Below are positions 48,161 to 60,900 of a stretch of 64,000 nucleotides of DNA, one piece after another. The stretch comes from Rotaria socialis. Lineage: Eukaryota; Rotifera; Eurotatoria; Philodinida; Philodinidae. Under the pieces are notes generated by a model that was not told where the DNA came from, ran no database searches, and worked only from the letters and a program-made list of their open reading frames with translations. The stretch spans positions 1 to 64,000 of the forward strand of contig CAJNYU010002520.1 in the NCBI GenBank assembly GCA_905331475.1, written 5' to 3'. Both the position numbers and the translations under genes were made by a program. How positions within the stretch are numbered: the stretch's first letter is position 1; each line of letters opens with the position of its first letter.

Positions 48161-51100
48161 AGAAGCCATAATCGCAAAAGAAAAATAATTAAAAACTGAA
48201 TTTTTAAACATTCGTCGTCAAGTAAATTCTATTAGTCTTATTTCAGAACATATATATATATATATATATACAGCTGGAGTGATGATGTCGGACGAATTCG
48301 TGTTTGTCGCGAAGATACTTTTATTTTATTTGAAAATAATTGATTTTTTTTCTTCGCTTCATTTTTAAGTTAAGATGAAGAATCAAATAATTTATTTCTT
48401 ATAAAATCTAATTCGTCCACTTGACAATCAAGTGACTCTCCTATCTTTCATTTTCTTTTTTGCCTAGCTATACAATCTGTCAGCGTCCTACGCACAGCGA
48501 GAGAGAGCGGGAGTTAGTGAATCATTTGCTGTTGAAGTACTTTAATACAAATAGAAAAGAAGTAGGATTATACAATATTTTTTTCAATTATCATTACGCA
48601 AAAGATGAAAAAAGAAACATTCGCTTGTTACAAATACGATGTTTTCTTCTTTCCTTTTGATTCACTTCTACTTGATCAGTTAGTCCCTTTTAACATCAAC
48701 ATGTGACAGATTTAGATCACGACACCACATCAACTTGATAATCCTCTTCGTATTGAGTTCTTTTTCCTCCTCCTTTTTCTTTTTTGTTTTGTCTCTCTTA
48801 GTTGGCGTATATGCACAGGTGAATGACAGAACATACTATTTTTTTCTTTTTTGTCTTCTTCTATACTAGCTGTCCATTAAATGGACTCGATCTCGTGCTG
48901 CACGAAAGAACAGGAAACACTAGATGTACACATGTTGATTGATGGTAGGTGGCTGTCCATTAGGATGAGTAGCTCTCGGGGTCATTCAAGTAAGTAGCAC
49001 TACAACTTTTCTTCATCTTATTCAATCTTTAAGTGTCTAGCCATCATCACTTCTAATTCAGTTCTATGGTTAAACCGTTTGTTGTTGTCAAATGTTCTTC
49101 CTATTCTTTTTTTCAATCACTTTTAATCGTCACTTCAATTTTACACGTAAACTTCATCTAGTAAGAAGAAGATCAATTTACACGAAGAGAAAAATATATA
49201 CAGTCGTATTATGTCAATCGAACAAACGAATGTAAAGATCATCGATTCATTCAAGTTTTTTCTCTTCTCATTCTCACTTTTTCTTTACACGTCTATTAAA
49301 TGACAATCTACGATTTAAATACATAAATGAAGGTAAGAAGAAAAGAAACTTGACCACAATCAAGCTTTTCTTTCTTTCTCTCCGGTTTTCTTTTTTGTTA
49401 CCTGTTTCACGCCTAATTGGTAAGGTAAATGATGAGTCCAACCAATGTATGTATCTATGTAGATAATATATAGATACATATATACAGTACAGATGAGATG
49501 AGCTGGGCGGACAAGTTATTGAGAGAGCGCGAAAAAAAAGAGCTTTGATCAATAATATAATGAGTATATATGTGATACATCCAGGTAGATTGATCGATAT
49601 TGTAATGTAATGTTCACGCATATGTATATACGTCGTTTACACGATCTTCTCATTCATTTATTCATTCATTCATTCATTCATTTTCTTCAATGAACAAGGT
49701 AAAATGTAACAGATTTCACAGTCTGTGAAAGCCTTTTTTTTCTAATTTTAAAAAGCATGAATGTTACATATAATCGAGTTTTGTTTCTCTTCTTCTTTGA
49801 ATATGATACTCATTTATTTCTAAAGGACAACGTTGTAAGTAAATGCATATAAAGTGTATTTAGTGTTTCATGTATCATTGTGGACAAGATAGAATTTCAT
49901 ACATGAATAAAAGGATCTTCTAATCAGCCTTTTTTGTTTCATCCGACTTTTTTTTACAAAAGAAGGAAAAATTAATTTCTTGCTAACACGTTCTATTTTC
50001 TATTCACCGTGGCATATGTATTGTACAAGGCTTCACGGGTGCATGAACGTTACTGTTCACGTTCTTTTTTTTTGTTTCTTTTTTCTTTTTCTTTTTTTTT
50101 GTGCGCGCGTGCACAATCGCACGTCTTCTGACCTCTTCCTATTCCTATACAAAAAGTGCGCACGCACGTCATCATCACTATACACTATTGTGTTACATAA
50201 TTTCTATCTTTATTTTATTCTCGGTTACCGCTGTTTTTAACAGATGAATAACTAAATCTGACTGCTGTGTTAGAAGTCAGTCTTCTTGCTTCTCTCTCTC
50301 TCTCTCTCTCTCTCCTTTCTTCGCCATTTTTCTGTTCCGATATGTTGAGTTTCTTTGTTTGTTTCTACATTTTGTGATAATAACGACCTACCAGACAAAG
50401 TCTAACCAAGCATCTAATTAGCATTGGCACATTTCTCAGTCATAACATATGATTTCAATGGTTTTTCTGCGCTAATCGTGTCAATAGAGCAATATCCTTG
50501 TGAATTTAATAAACCCTACAAGATATATGTATATACGTATGTGTTCTTTTTATTTATGTGCCTTGCTCGTGTTTTTATCACTCTTTTGCTTTTCTATATC
50601 TTTTTCCTTGTTTGATTTTTCTCTTGTTTATCATCGATGTACGTGATGCCAACACAGTATTCGATGCCATTTTTAGTAGATGCGCTCGTGCATGTACGTC
50701 TAATGCAGTCGTCGCCATCATGATCATTATTATCATCATCATCGTAGTTGTCGTTGATCTTAAGATGATGAGATACAAAAAGATAATTATTCATGTAGAT
50801 AGAAGTATAATAGACATTGATGAATTTATTCTGCATATTATTGAGATTCTCTCTTAAGAGCTATTTACTAAATAATCAAGTTTCGACGTATAGAATAGTA
50901 TAGAAATACGAAGTAAGAACGACCTTGTCCTGCTTTTTGGTTATACAGTAGAGAAAATATGTTCATTGGCTTTATGAAATTTCGAGAGTACACTCGAAAT
51001 AGCTTTTAGTTTGTTCCTTCTTTTTTTCAGTATGTATTTAATTTGAACATACTTTATATTTAAAAAATGTATCTTAGTGATTTCCGTTCCCATGCTCATT

Positions 51101-51299
51101 TTATGTGATGTGCATATATTTCCTTTTTCTTCTTCTTCTTCTTCTTCTGCCCATTCTTCTTTTCCGATATGTCAAATTAGACACACATATGAATATTCAG
51201 CTGTTGCAAGAAGGAGAATTTTTCATCGCTCTCTCTTTCTTTCTCATTTAGATTATTATTTCTTATATAACCTTCAGTTAAATATAGAAAGTAATCACT
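48161..51299. other. Frizzled upstream region with simple repeats
   Basis: No gene is supported. Simple sequence is common: (TA)n near 48248-48270, (CATT)n near 49655-49683, (CT)n at about 50289-50314 and (TTC)n near 51127-51150. Several open frames here are made of these repeats or pyrimidine runs. Promoter elements of the Frizzled gene probably lie near its 3' end. Confidence 0.4.
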
Positions 51300-54130
51300 A
51301 TGTATCAATTTATTCAATTATTGCTTCTTTTATTAACGACTGTTAAATCAATAACAAGCCAACAACGACAATGCCAACAGATAACTTATTATGAATGTAA
51401 AAGCATCGGTTATAATCAAACTTATTTACCGAATAAATTCAATCATCAAGACCAAAAGGATGTGGCACTAGTAGTAAGTAGAATAGAAGTAGTAGTAGTA
51501 GCATTTCAGATGTTTTTAACGGTAATAAAAAGTTATGGTTAAGTAGTTCGATAATTTATATTTATTCACGGCAAGGTGAAATTCAATAATTTGCTCATAT
51601 GATTTTCGATCGTCGTACGCGCATAAACGAATGACTTATACACGCCAATCAATCTTAATAGACAGGTGAAAAGGGAAGAAAAAAAGCATTTTAATCTTAA
51701 ATGCGAACTAATTTCTTGCCTTTATTCTACTGACATTTGCTTGACCTTATACATCAACAGTGTATATTATGATATCATTAAAATTGTGAATAATCACGTC
51801 AATAAAAGTTTACAGTTATTTGTTGATTATTTTATTTCAAATGTTGATTTATTGTAATATTTATTTTTCTATCATTAAGATTAATCAATTTACAGCTTTA
51901 ATTGCTGTTGGATGTTCAGCAGAACTTAGTTTTCTACTTTGTTCAATATATATGCCATTATGTCTTGCAAATTATTCTGATCCAATTCCACCATGCCGAG
52001 AAGTAAATATTGATTGAAATGAACTGACATTAAAGAAAAAGCCTTGGCCTCTGTTTTTCTCTCATTAGGTTTGTGAACGTGTTCGTACACCATGCGAACC
52101 ATTTTATTCACGTTATGGTTTTATATGGCCGGATGCATTAAAATGTGAACAATATCCATCAAGTGAAGAAAAAGCTATTTGTATGGATCCGAAAAAGAAC
52201 GAAAATCGATCCTTATCGAAAACTCTACCGAGATCACAGAAAAAATGTTGTAAATGTAATACATCAATAGGTTATCATCTTATTGAAGACTATGAGGATT
52301 CAACATTATCAAAATGTCTTCCACCATGTCGTTCAGTGTATTTCTCTGATAAACAATCGATATCAATTATAAATATATGGCTAGCCGTACTTAGTATACT
52401 TTGTGCTCTATCATGCACAATTGTTTTATTGACATTTTATCTTGACATGACAAGATTTAAATACCCTCAAAGACCAATTATATTTTTATCGTTATGCTAC
52501 TTTTTTGTATCATGTGGATATTTAATACGTTTAATACTCGGACATGAAAATGTTGCATGTCAGTTAACTAACAAGGTAAGAAGGATTTTATTTTGTTTTA
52601 AGTAGAAAAATGCGTTAGAATGAATAATTAGAGATTAGAGCTTGTCCAGTTCAAACTGTTTTTATAATTAAGCATGTGCTCAACTCGTCGTTTGTTACAT
52701 AAATCGAAGAAAAATATCCTAATCCATTGAACGATGTGATGTAACAATTTCCCATCGGCTGAAAATTACTCTGGGATAAAGATACTAGGGAATATTAAAA
52801 CAGTCATTTTTTGCAACATTGTTAGAGTCAATCAGAAAAAAATGCACTTAGATTTAATTAGATTGAGTTATTTTCTTCTTATAGTTCATAGTCAGCCAAT
52901 GCTATATTATCACGTACACTGAATTTTCTAAAGCAAAAAGCTGAGTCTTTTTTTTGTCGATTCTCTATACTATAATAATAATCAAATCATGATTAACTAT
53001 TTATTGTAGAATAATTGATTTCGAGACTAATTCTAAAGACTCTACTAGATTCATTCTGGAGTGCTATCTAACTACTACATACACATCTCTATTTTGAATT
53101 CCGAATTGATTAATTTTTTCTTGCAAATATTAATTTTCTATAGATCGATTCATTGACTTACACTCAACTTGTTCGAGTATCTGGTCCATCAAGTTGCACT
53201 TTTGTTTTTGTATTAACTTATTTCTTTGGTATGGCATCGTCTATTTGGTGGGTTATATTAACTTTAACATGGTTTCTTGCTGCTGGCTTTAAATGGTCGT
53301 CAGAAGCTATATCTTATTATTCAATATATTATCATCTTATTGCATGGCTATTACCGTCTTTACAAACTGTTGTTATATTAATGCGCAAAGGTATTGATGG
53401 CGATCCTATTGGTGGAATATGTTATGTTGGACACACAGATTCATCAATGTTACGAGGATTTGTCTTGTTTCCATTAGTAACATTTTTAACTGTTGGTACA
53501 ATATTTCTACTAGCTGGCTTAATAAGTTTAATGCGTATTAGAAATGTAATTAAAGTTCAAGATCGAAGTAAAACAAATAAATTAGAACAATTAATGGTTA
53601 AAATTGGACTTTTTGCAATACTTTATACTGTACCAGCAACTTTTGTAAGTTCATAGAGAAAAAAAAGAGATTTATTTAAATATTTTTTCTCTTTTTTTCT
53701 TGTTTAACATTTAAAGGTAATTGGAATTTATTTTTATGAATTACGTTATCGTTCAATATGGGAAGATAATTTACATTGTAATAAATGTCCTCGTCTCTCA
53801 GTAGGATTATATTCACCTTGGTCTATGCAACCAAATTTTATGATTTATATGGCAAAATATTTTTTCTTATTAATTGTTGGCATAACAACTGGCTTATGGA
53901 TTAATTTTAATAATAAAACACTACGAACATGGAAAAGTTTTTTTTGTTGTGAGCCTATTGATAAAAATATTCGTCAGAACTATCGTCGTGCTCAGAATCG
54001 CCAACGTTATGATAGTAGTCACAATGGCCGCGACGCTTCCGGTATAAATTATTCCTATAAGCATACGAAAATAAATGGAAGTAAATATTCGCTTCCATCA
54101 TCGAAACAAGGCCCATTAGCACATGTGTAA
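51300..54130 (+). CDS. fz5/8: Frizzled 5/8-type Wnt receptor
   Basis: Five exons, 51300..51473, 51880..52002, 52069..52575, 53144..53644 and 53717..54130, all in phase 0, give 572 residues. A signal peptide (about 1-20) precedes a cysteine-rich Wnt-binding domain (about 26-145) with CQQITYYEC, FLLCSIYMPLCL and PPCREVCERVRTPC. The seven-helix region includes MASSIWWVILTLTWFLAAG, GGICYVG and KLEQLMVKIGLF. The Dishevelled-binding KTLRTW lies at about 502-507. The C-terminus PLAHV resembles the PLSQV/SLSHV PDZ tail of Fz8 and Fz5, and the LMRIRNVIK and GICYVG forms also point to subfamily 5/8. It acts at the plasma membrane in Wnt signalling. Intron 3 is the longest (568 bases). The start is the first ATG and is followed directly by the hydrophobic signal. 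Confidence 0.93.
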
Positions 54131-55689
54131 TTATATAAATGTTGTATTCATTCCATTGTTGTTTAAAAACAAGCGAGGACAAAGAAGGTGATGTGCATTT
54201 GTTTTTGTGTCGGCATGGAATTCGTTTTTTCATTTCTTTATTGACTTGTTCACATAGGTAGCCATGTATGTGTTTGACTGTTTGGTTTTTTTTTTATTTT
54301 TATAATAAAAACAAAATTATTGAAAATATAAAGAGCAGAAAAATATATCTTTTGGCTTTTTTTCTCTCTACCTATTCTTATCTTCGATAGTATAGAAATA
54401 TTCTAGAATATGTCTAGTTAACATTTAGATACGTAAGCTGTTGATTGATGACAGGAGGAGAAATAGAACCAAATGACACTAATGTTATGATACGATAGGC
54501 ATCTTTTATGGTTAGAAATAGCTATTCAATTAATAGGAAAGACGTGTGTTTATGTTGAAACAATATGGTTAACGACCTACACGACAATGCCATGGATAAG
54601 AATTACTTTGATGGAATAACGTGTTTGTTTTTTCTCTCGATCAATTAATCATATGGTAGTGTAATATGTTTATTATGATTGAAAAGTATATCAAGAAAAA
54701 AGTAAAAATAATTATTTTCATGACCAAAGGGTTAACGTGTGTAACTCGTAGATGGCTGTAGTGCTGCTAGGAACAAAGTAAATAGTTTGGGAAAACATCG
54801 ATGAGCTACTTTGATATAGTATCAATAAACAGGTAAGTATTTGTTTCACACGGTCGTATCATAACGCTTCTTGAAAGAGAAAAAATAAATAAGGTTGATT
54901 ATCGTGAATAATTTTTTAGCTGAAAAAATTAATTTGTAAAATACTTTCTTGTCAGAGACTAGAGAAAACATCGATATATGTTAGCAATATGTTAAATTGT
55001 AATTATTACTAAAGAGAAAAACAATAACAATAAAACAGGACTATGAAAAGTGAATTGTATTGATAGAGTTTGCTTTTATTACCTTTTCTCAAACAAGAAT
55101 ATTAATTGTATTTCTTCTAATATCTTGTATATTTTATTATTATTACAGTCACAAGCAAAACAAAACAAGGAATTGAATTCCTAGAGTATTGCGAGTGGCT
55201 GTCTTCTCATGTATACATTCATGGCATCTCTAAAGATGAAATTTTAACTGAGATTCTTTGATTTTAGTTCACATAGCTGTGCTATTGAAGAATTATATGT
55301 TCTATTTAACAATAATAGGAAATAAATGGATTCATCAGCATTTCTTTTCTTTTTATTAATAAAAATAATTTCGCGATAAATTTATTGCTGAAAGATTGTT
55401 TATTCAATGCTTACAAAAGCCTTAGAAAAGTTGATTAACAATAATATTAACTATTTAAAAAATACTTTTTCTCCTTGAAACTATTCCAATGTTAATCTAC
55501 GCCAAACGTGTGATTAAATACCTCGAATTCTTTATTGTATGATGCTTCAAATAGCGAACAGATAGATATTCAAATTTTAATTGGCTTTTATTTTTATTAA
55601 TCGCCAAAAATATTTTCACACAGATTTCGAAAGTTCACACACAACAAAGAAAATCCTTTTTTGTTTGGTTTATTCGTCCATCGTGTAGT
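54131..55689. other. convergent intergenic spacer
   Basis: AT-rich DNA between the 3' end of Frizzled and the 3' end of the minus-strand small gene. AATAAA-type signals occur at about 54302. No gene or structured repeat was seen. Confidence 0.35.
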
Positions 55690-56133
55690 TTACCATTGTT
55701 GAATGTAGTTCATCGACTAAATAGAAAAACGTACAATCGAATCATGTGTAAGATAGAACAAATTTACCGAAAATCGATTATGAAGTTTTCCATGCATAAT
55801 ATATCGTTGGCTTGATGGCACTCGATGTCTATTTGATAAATAATTTCGAATTAAAAAAGAAATCAACTATTTTTATTTTTGTATTTGATTCACTTACGGA
55901 TGATTGTTTTGCTCGGTTTTAAATACACTTTGATCACTGTTAGATAGTTTAGTACGACGCAAAGGGTTAAATGTCCATGGCACGTGCATATCGTCTTGTC
56001 GAAGTGAGCCAACTGGAATATATCGTGGTTGATATTTAGGCTGTTGAACTTGTCTCGAAACTCCAACTGATTGTCGTCGATCAATAACGCGTTGCCGACG
56101 TAATGCTTCGTAGAACTGTGCTTCCATACTCAT
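55690..56133 (-). CDS. small basic protein, unknown family
   Basis: Three exons, 56133..55898, 55828..55768 and 55716..55690, agree in phase and give 107 residues. The N-terminus MSMEAQFYEALRRQRVIDRR is helical and basic. The rest is Tyr/Arg/Pro-rich with VPWTFNPLRR and VPSSQRYIMHGKLHNRF. It has no signal peptide or membrane segment. The short repeated aromatic/basic style recalls small axonemal microtubule-associated proteins, but I cannot name one. It begins only 27 bases after the stop of the upstream gene on the same strand, so the two may share a transcript. Confidence 0.6.
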
Positions 56134-56160
56134 GATTGTAGTTTGTTGGTGTTTTTTGTG

Positions 56161-56298
56161 TCAAGTCACTTCTGACTGTAAAATTTTAGGAGTGAAAATG
56201 ACGATGACGACAACAACAACAGCAATCAAAAATTTTTCTTTTATTCTCTCCCTAGTAGTTTTTGCTTGTTGATGTTGTCGCACGCCGCCCTGAGGCAT
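56161..56298 (-). CDS. very small tail-anchored-like membrane protein
   Basis: From the ATG at 56298 the frame runs 45 residues to TGA at 56161. A polar, basic start (MPQGGVRQHQQAKTTRERIK) is followed by one strongly hydrophobic helix (FLIAVVVVVIVIF) and a short tail. An in-frame ATG at 56346 would add 16 hydrophobic residues but fits less well. The layout of a charged helix then one membrane segment recalls small organelle membrane subunits such as TOM5-like proteins; this is only a resemblance. It is followed 27 bases later by the next start codon. Its last codons include an acceptor-like TTTTACAG that could serve the downstream gene. Confidence 0.4.
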   Translation of the reverse strand: MPQGGVRQHQQAKTTRERIKEKFLIAVVVVVIVIFTPKILQSEVT

Positions 56299-57944
56299 GA
56301 AATATTTATAAAGATGTAAAAAAACGAAGAAGAAATCAAACGACAACTATTGAGCAAACAGCTGTTTTTTTATTTAGATCTTTTGGCTGCAAGAAAAAAT
56401 TCTATTAATTTTTCTGTTTTTTTTCCTTAAGTGCACGTCATGAGAGAAAAAGTGTTTTCGAAAATTTTATACCAGAAAAGCGTTTACTCATGGGCAAAAA
56501 GTGCCCGAATGAAAAACAAATTCATCATATTGTTTTTCATTAGATCACATAACATCTATTTGTTATCGAGATCTCTTGAGAATATCATCTTAGGCTATTT
56601 ACTTTGCTTTCAAGATACATTTCAAGGTGTTGATTAGTTTTATTAAGAGAAATATTCTCTAATTCTTCTGTAACATTTTGAAGGAAATAAAAATCTCAGA
56701 AGAGTATTTATATAAGCAGAGAAATACAAATATTCTCTACTGATTAAGTGAAATTTTTAAAATAGCAAATATAATCGATAATTAGCATGTCAACGATAGT
56801 TGATGTTAATAATCTTGATTTTCCTTTTATGTTTAAAAATTTTTAGAACAAAAATAGAAAAGAATGCTGTGAAAATAAATTTTATTTGTTTGCAATCAAA
56901 GAATATATCCTATCATGGCTTCGTTGTTTATTATACAGCATTCGTTGGTCGTTAGAAAATGATTATTTCCAGTTATCAACAAGATACTTGTAGTCTCTAT
57001 TTCAATGAATAGCAGAAGCTACGGCGTAGAGCTCTATTACAGACATTGATAAGTAAACATTAAAAGTCAATTTTTCGGTGAATAATTTTAAAAGTCGGTG
57101 TATGCCGTGTTTTTTTTTCGACAATCAAAATGTATGTAAACAATTATTATATCGTCTATCAATGTGTCGCATTTTTCAAAATATTATATAAACTATTTGA
57201 GTATAATGTAAAGAAGAATTGTCGACAATATGTGTCAAATCAATCTTCAAGGAGAGACAGTAATTATTATACGATAGACAAAGCCAATAGATAGTTTTGA
57301 CATTATGCTTATTTTGCTGACATCGATTTTAATCATACTCTAAGCTAAAAAAGAACTTTTAGCCCTTGAAAATGTTTTGTTTATTATTAAATAACATGAA
57401 CGAGAAGTTTAGAAAACATGCAATAGGTTAAGATTGGGAACATTTATAATTAATTCATCGATCGATTTTACTATACTAAAATAACAGTGAACACTGTTTA
57501 TTTTTAGAAGTTGACTTCGCTCATTCGCGATTATTTTCACTATATGCTACTATCCTATCGTAAATGCTTGACTAAACTTGGTTAATCGAATCAAATTATT
57601 TTGTAGCTTACGGCTTCAATTATACAGACAATTTGACATAGAGAAGCGAGTTGTACTATCCGATTTAATTGCTCAAGTCCGTTATACAAGGTAAGTGTGT
57701 CTAAAATTTACTGTTACAATGTTCAAGAAAAGAAAAGAAAAGAAAAGAAAAGAAAAAGAAACTTCATATGGTAAAATAAAATAAAATTCATCTGATCGAT
57801 TACCAAGACAACTGTGTATGTATGATGAGGTGATGATGGAACAAAAACAACAGACATCTACACAACTAAAAATTGCGTCAATGCACACAAATATAGCACC
57901 AAAAATAAAGTTTCGAAAAAAAAAGAAAACAAATAAAACAGTGT
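56299..57944. other. intergenic spacer
   Basis: AT-rich DNA between the small membrane gene's 5' end and the 3' end of the glutamate receptor gene. It includes a perfect (AAAAG)n tract at about 57725-57761. No gene is supported. Confidence 0.4.
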
Positions 57945-60900
57945 TTAAGTCTTATCGAATATTGATACTTGTAGTTTTAAATGATTTAATTCTTGTTCAA
58001 GTTCTTTAATACGTGTTCGAATTAATTCTTGTTCCTCGTCTTCTTCTTTTATCGTCGGTGCACAACTTAGAATACCATTCGGAGGTAATAATGGTATCGG
58101 TTGTTGTTCATTTATTTTATGCATTTGTTCTTTAAGTTGATAGGTTGTACATAATAATTTCGGAACATCAACAACACGTAGATCAAGACTGTCACTTCGA
58201 GTTGAATAATTATGAAGACTAATAATGACAAAAACCCATCTTGGGGAATAGAAAAAATCAAACGGTTAAAACAAACAAACAAACCGTTCTCCAACACATC
58301 GAGATGATTGACTCTTTGATGGATGATAACCTTCAGTATAGACTTCATCCGATGCATTTAGTGTGGCGTACAAACGCTAGACAAAACAAAACAAACGAAA
58401 GTTACGTAAGGTTTTTTTTTGCTTAAACCTTTTTTCTCTTACTTGTGAACAAAACATCCAACCGGGCCATTGTCGTCTTCGCCAATATGGCACAGCATAT
58501 TTAAATGTAAGCCATTCTAATAGAAGTGTTATTAATCCAACTATCATACCACCAGCAAGTAGTATAAATACACCAATAAACCGATCGACTGATAACATTC
58601 GATTCTAGAGAAAAACAAAATTGATTGAAGAATTTTTTTGCTTTAGTCACCGTTACAAAAATGAATATATCTACCTCATTTAATCGTTTAATTTCGCAAT
58701 TTTCATAAACATACCAATCATCATGTAAGCGTTGAATAATACCTATTATTAAAAATTTTCGAATTAAAAATTTTTAAAGATAATTCAAGAGCCTCTTTTT
58801 TTTCAATTTCTAACCTTTATCAACATAAGATAGTAGAATATTTGTTATATTGTTTTTTAATTCTTGATCAAATTTTGAAAAGCCTAATGCTAAACCAAAT
58901 GCTCCAAAATTATCACCACTGATACGAATTGATTTGAAAACTTCACGTGTTAAATAGTAACGTGCCATTGAATGATCCATAAGTAAATAAGTTATGGAAC
59001 GAGCACGAAGTAATTCAATGCCATGTGCATAGGATGAAACATATTGCATATGAGTATAAAGTGAATTTGTAAAAAATCTTTTAATATATTCTTCATCACT
59101 TGTATTTGCAACAACGCCAATACTACATTGGGCTGTTTTACGACATTCATCCTTAGATAAAAGAATAATGGCCCTTGCATAAATATCTTCAGAACAACTC
59201 AATTTAATAAAACATGACGACGAAATCTTTTTCATGTAAAAGAGATTCTTAAATTCCGAAAAACAAGTATACTCTTCACTAATTTAGTTCTCAGCTTGAA
59301 ATGGTCTCGTCGATCGGAAAGAGAAAGAATCAATCCAATCTCATCCTCATTAGGTTATACATACATATTCAGATTAATAAATATTTGTAAATAAAAGCAA
59401 TTTCCGACGTTTAATCAGTTAGCTCTCGAATTCGAAAAATCAGGAAATAACATTCGCCTCATTTCGTGAACGCAGAATGAATTAACAATGAAAGGTCTTT
59501 TGATATAGATGGCGAACTTTGTCAAGATATCAATGGACTTTAGTCTTTCATTCGATATAACCATCTTAGAAGAAAGAATAACTAGCCTGACGCAGAACAT
59601 TTCATATATACTAACACGTCCGAAGAACAGATGCATGTAACAACGTAGTCAACCTGCAATCGGACCAATTATCCGAGATAAATAACCGTCAGCTGTCTCT
59701 CTAGAACTATTGAATGGCTATTGGTATCGACTTTCAAAAACAAGCAAGAAAAAAAAGTGGTCCTTATGTATATATGTCGAAAAATCAAGTTTCTCTGCAT
59801 GACGATCTAATGTGAATGCAATCTTTTATTAACATAGATAAGTGGTACAAATTGAATTAACAATTCGTATAGCAAACATAATTTTCTATAAAGAAACTTT
59901 TTTTTCGGTTACTATAAAATATCGGATGGGCCAGGTTAAATGTCCCTCTCTATGTTTTTTCAATAACTTCATCACTTTCATTTTCTAGGCCTTAGTTTTT
60001 TCCCCCAAAAGATTTGCCATTCAATTCTCTAGAAGATTGATATTACAATTTTTTCTGTTGAAAGTTGATGAAAAAAATTATAAAAACAATATTCAGCAAG
60101 TATAGTATTTATCAACTTTCAAAGCGGGAAAATAGTTTCTGCAAATTTTTTCATTGGTCAGTGACGATAAAAATTAAAAAATGTAGGTATTTTGCAGTCT
60201 TTGAAAAGCTCTATCTTCCAATCATAATTGAAAAATGTCCACATTCAACCATGTAATGCACACTGTAAGTATCTTCTCTTTCAGATTTGCGAGAATTTAG
60301 CTCTTTCAATCTACAATTTCGATATTCCGAGGAAGAGAAGCGCAAATAAATCAAAATATCATTTTTTGCATTCGTTTTTTCCCCATTTTGATCGAAATGG
60401 CCTACTGTATCAAAGTCAAGCGCGAAACTTGAGTTTTAGTTGTTTTTCTTTAATTCAGCTAGCGTCAAATATCTGATTTAAACTATTTTGAAGAGAATTT
60501 TTAAACAGTCAGCGTTCTCGATCTTCCGTTTGATTTCAACGAGTCTCGAGCTGCACGACGAGAAATAGTACATTTCAAAGTACTCAGTAACATCTTTGCT
60601 TCTGTTTCGTTTCGTGTGCCATTGTAAAAAAATTTGAAAAAGTTTGTTTTAAAAATCACTTTGAAAGTTGATGCTGTTATACTTGTTGAATATTGTTTTT
60701 ATAATTTTTTTCCTCAACTTTCAACAGAAAAAATTGTAATCTCAATCTTCTAGAGAATTGAATGGCAAATCTTTTGGGGGAAAAACTAAGGCCTAGAAAA
60801 TGAAAATGATGAAGTTATTGAAAAAACACTGAGAGGGATATTTAACCTGGGCCACCCGATATTTAAGAAGGGAATAGCCGCTGGATAAGTCGCGCCTCGA

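Noticed and set aside
48240-48275. Possible origin or matrix site from AT repeats
   Set aside because: (TA)n runs are common in AT-rich animal DNA and give no specific evidence of function.
50578-50857. Overlapping Asp- and Ile-rich frames on both strands
   Set aside because: They come from an ATC/ATG trinucleotide run near 50715-50765; neither strand shows a protein-like pattern.
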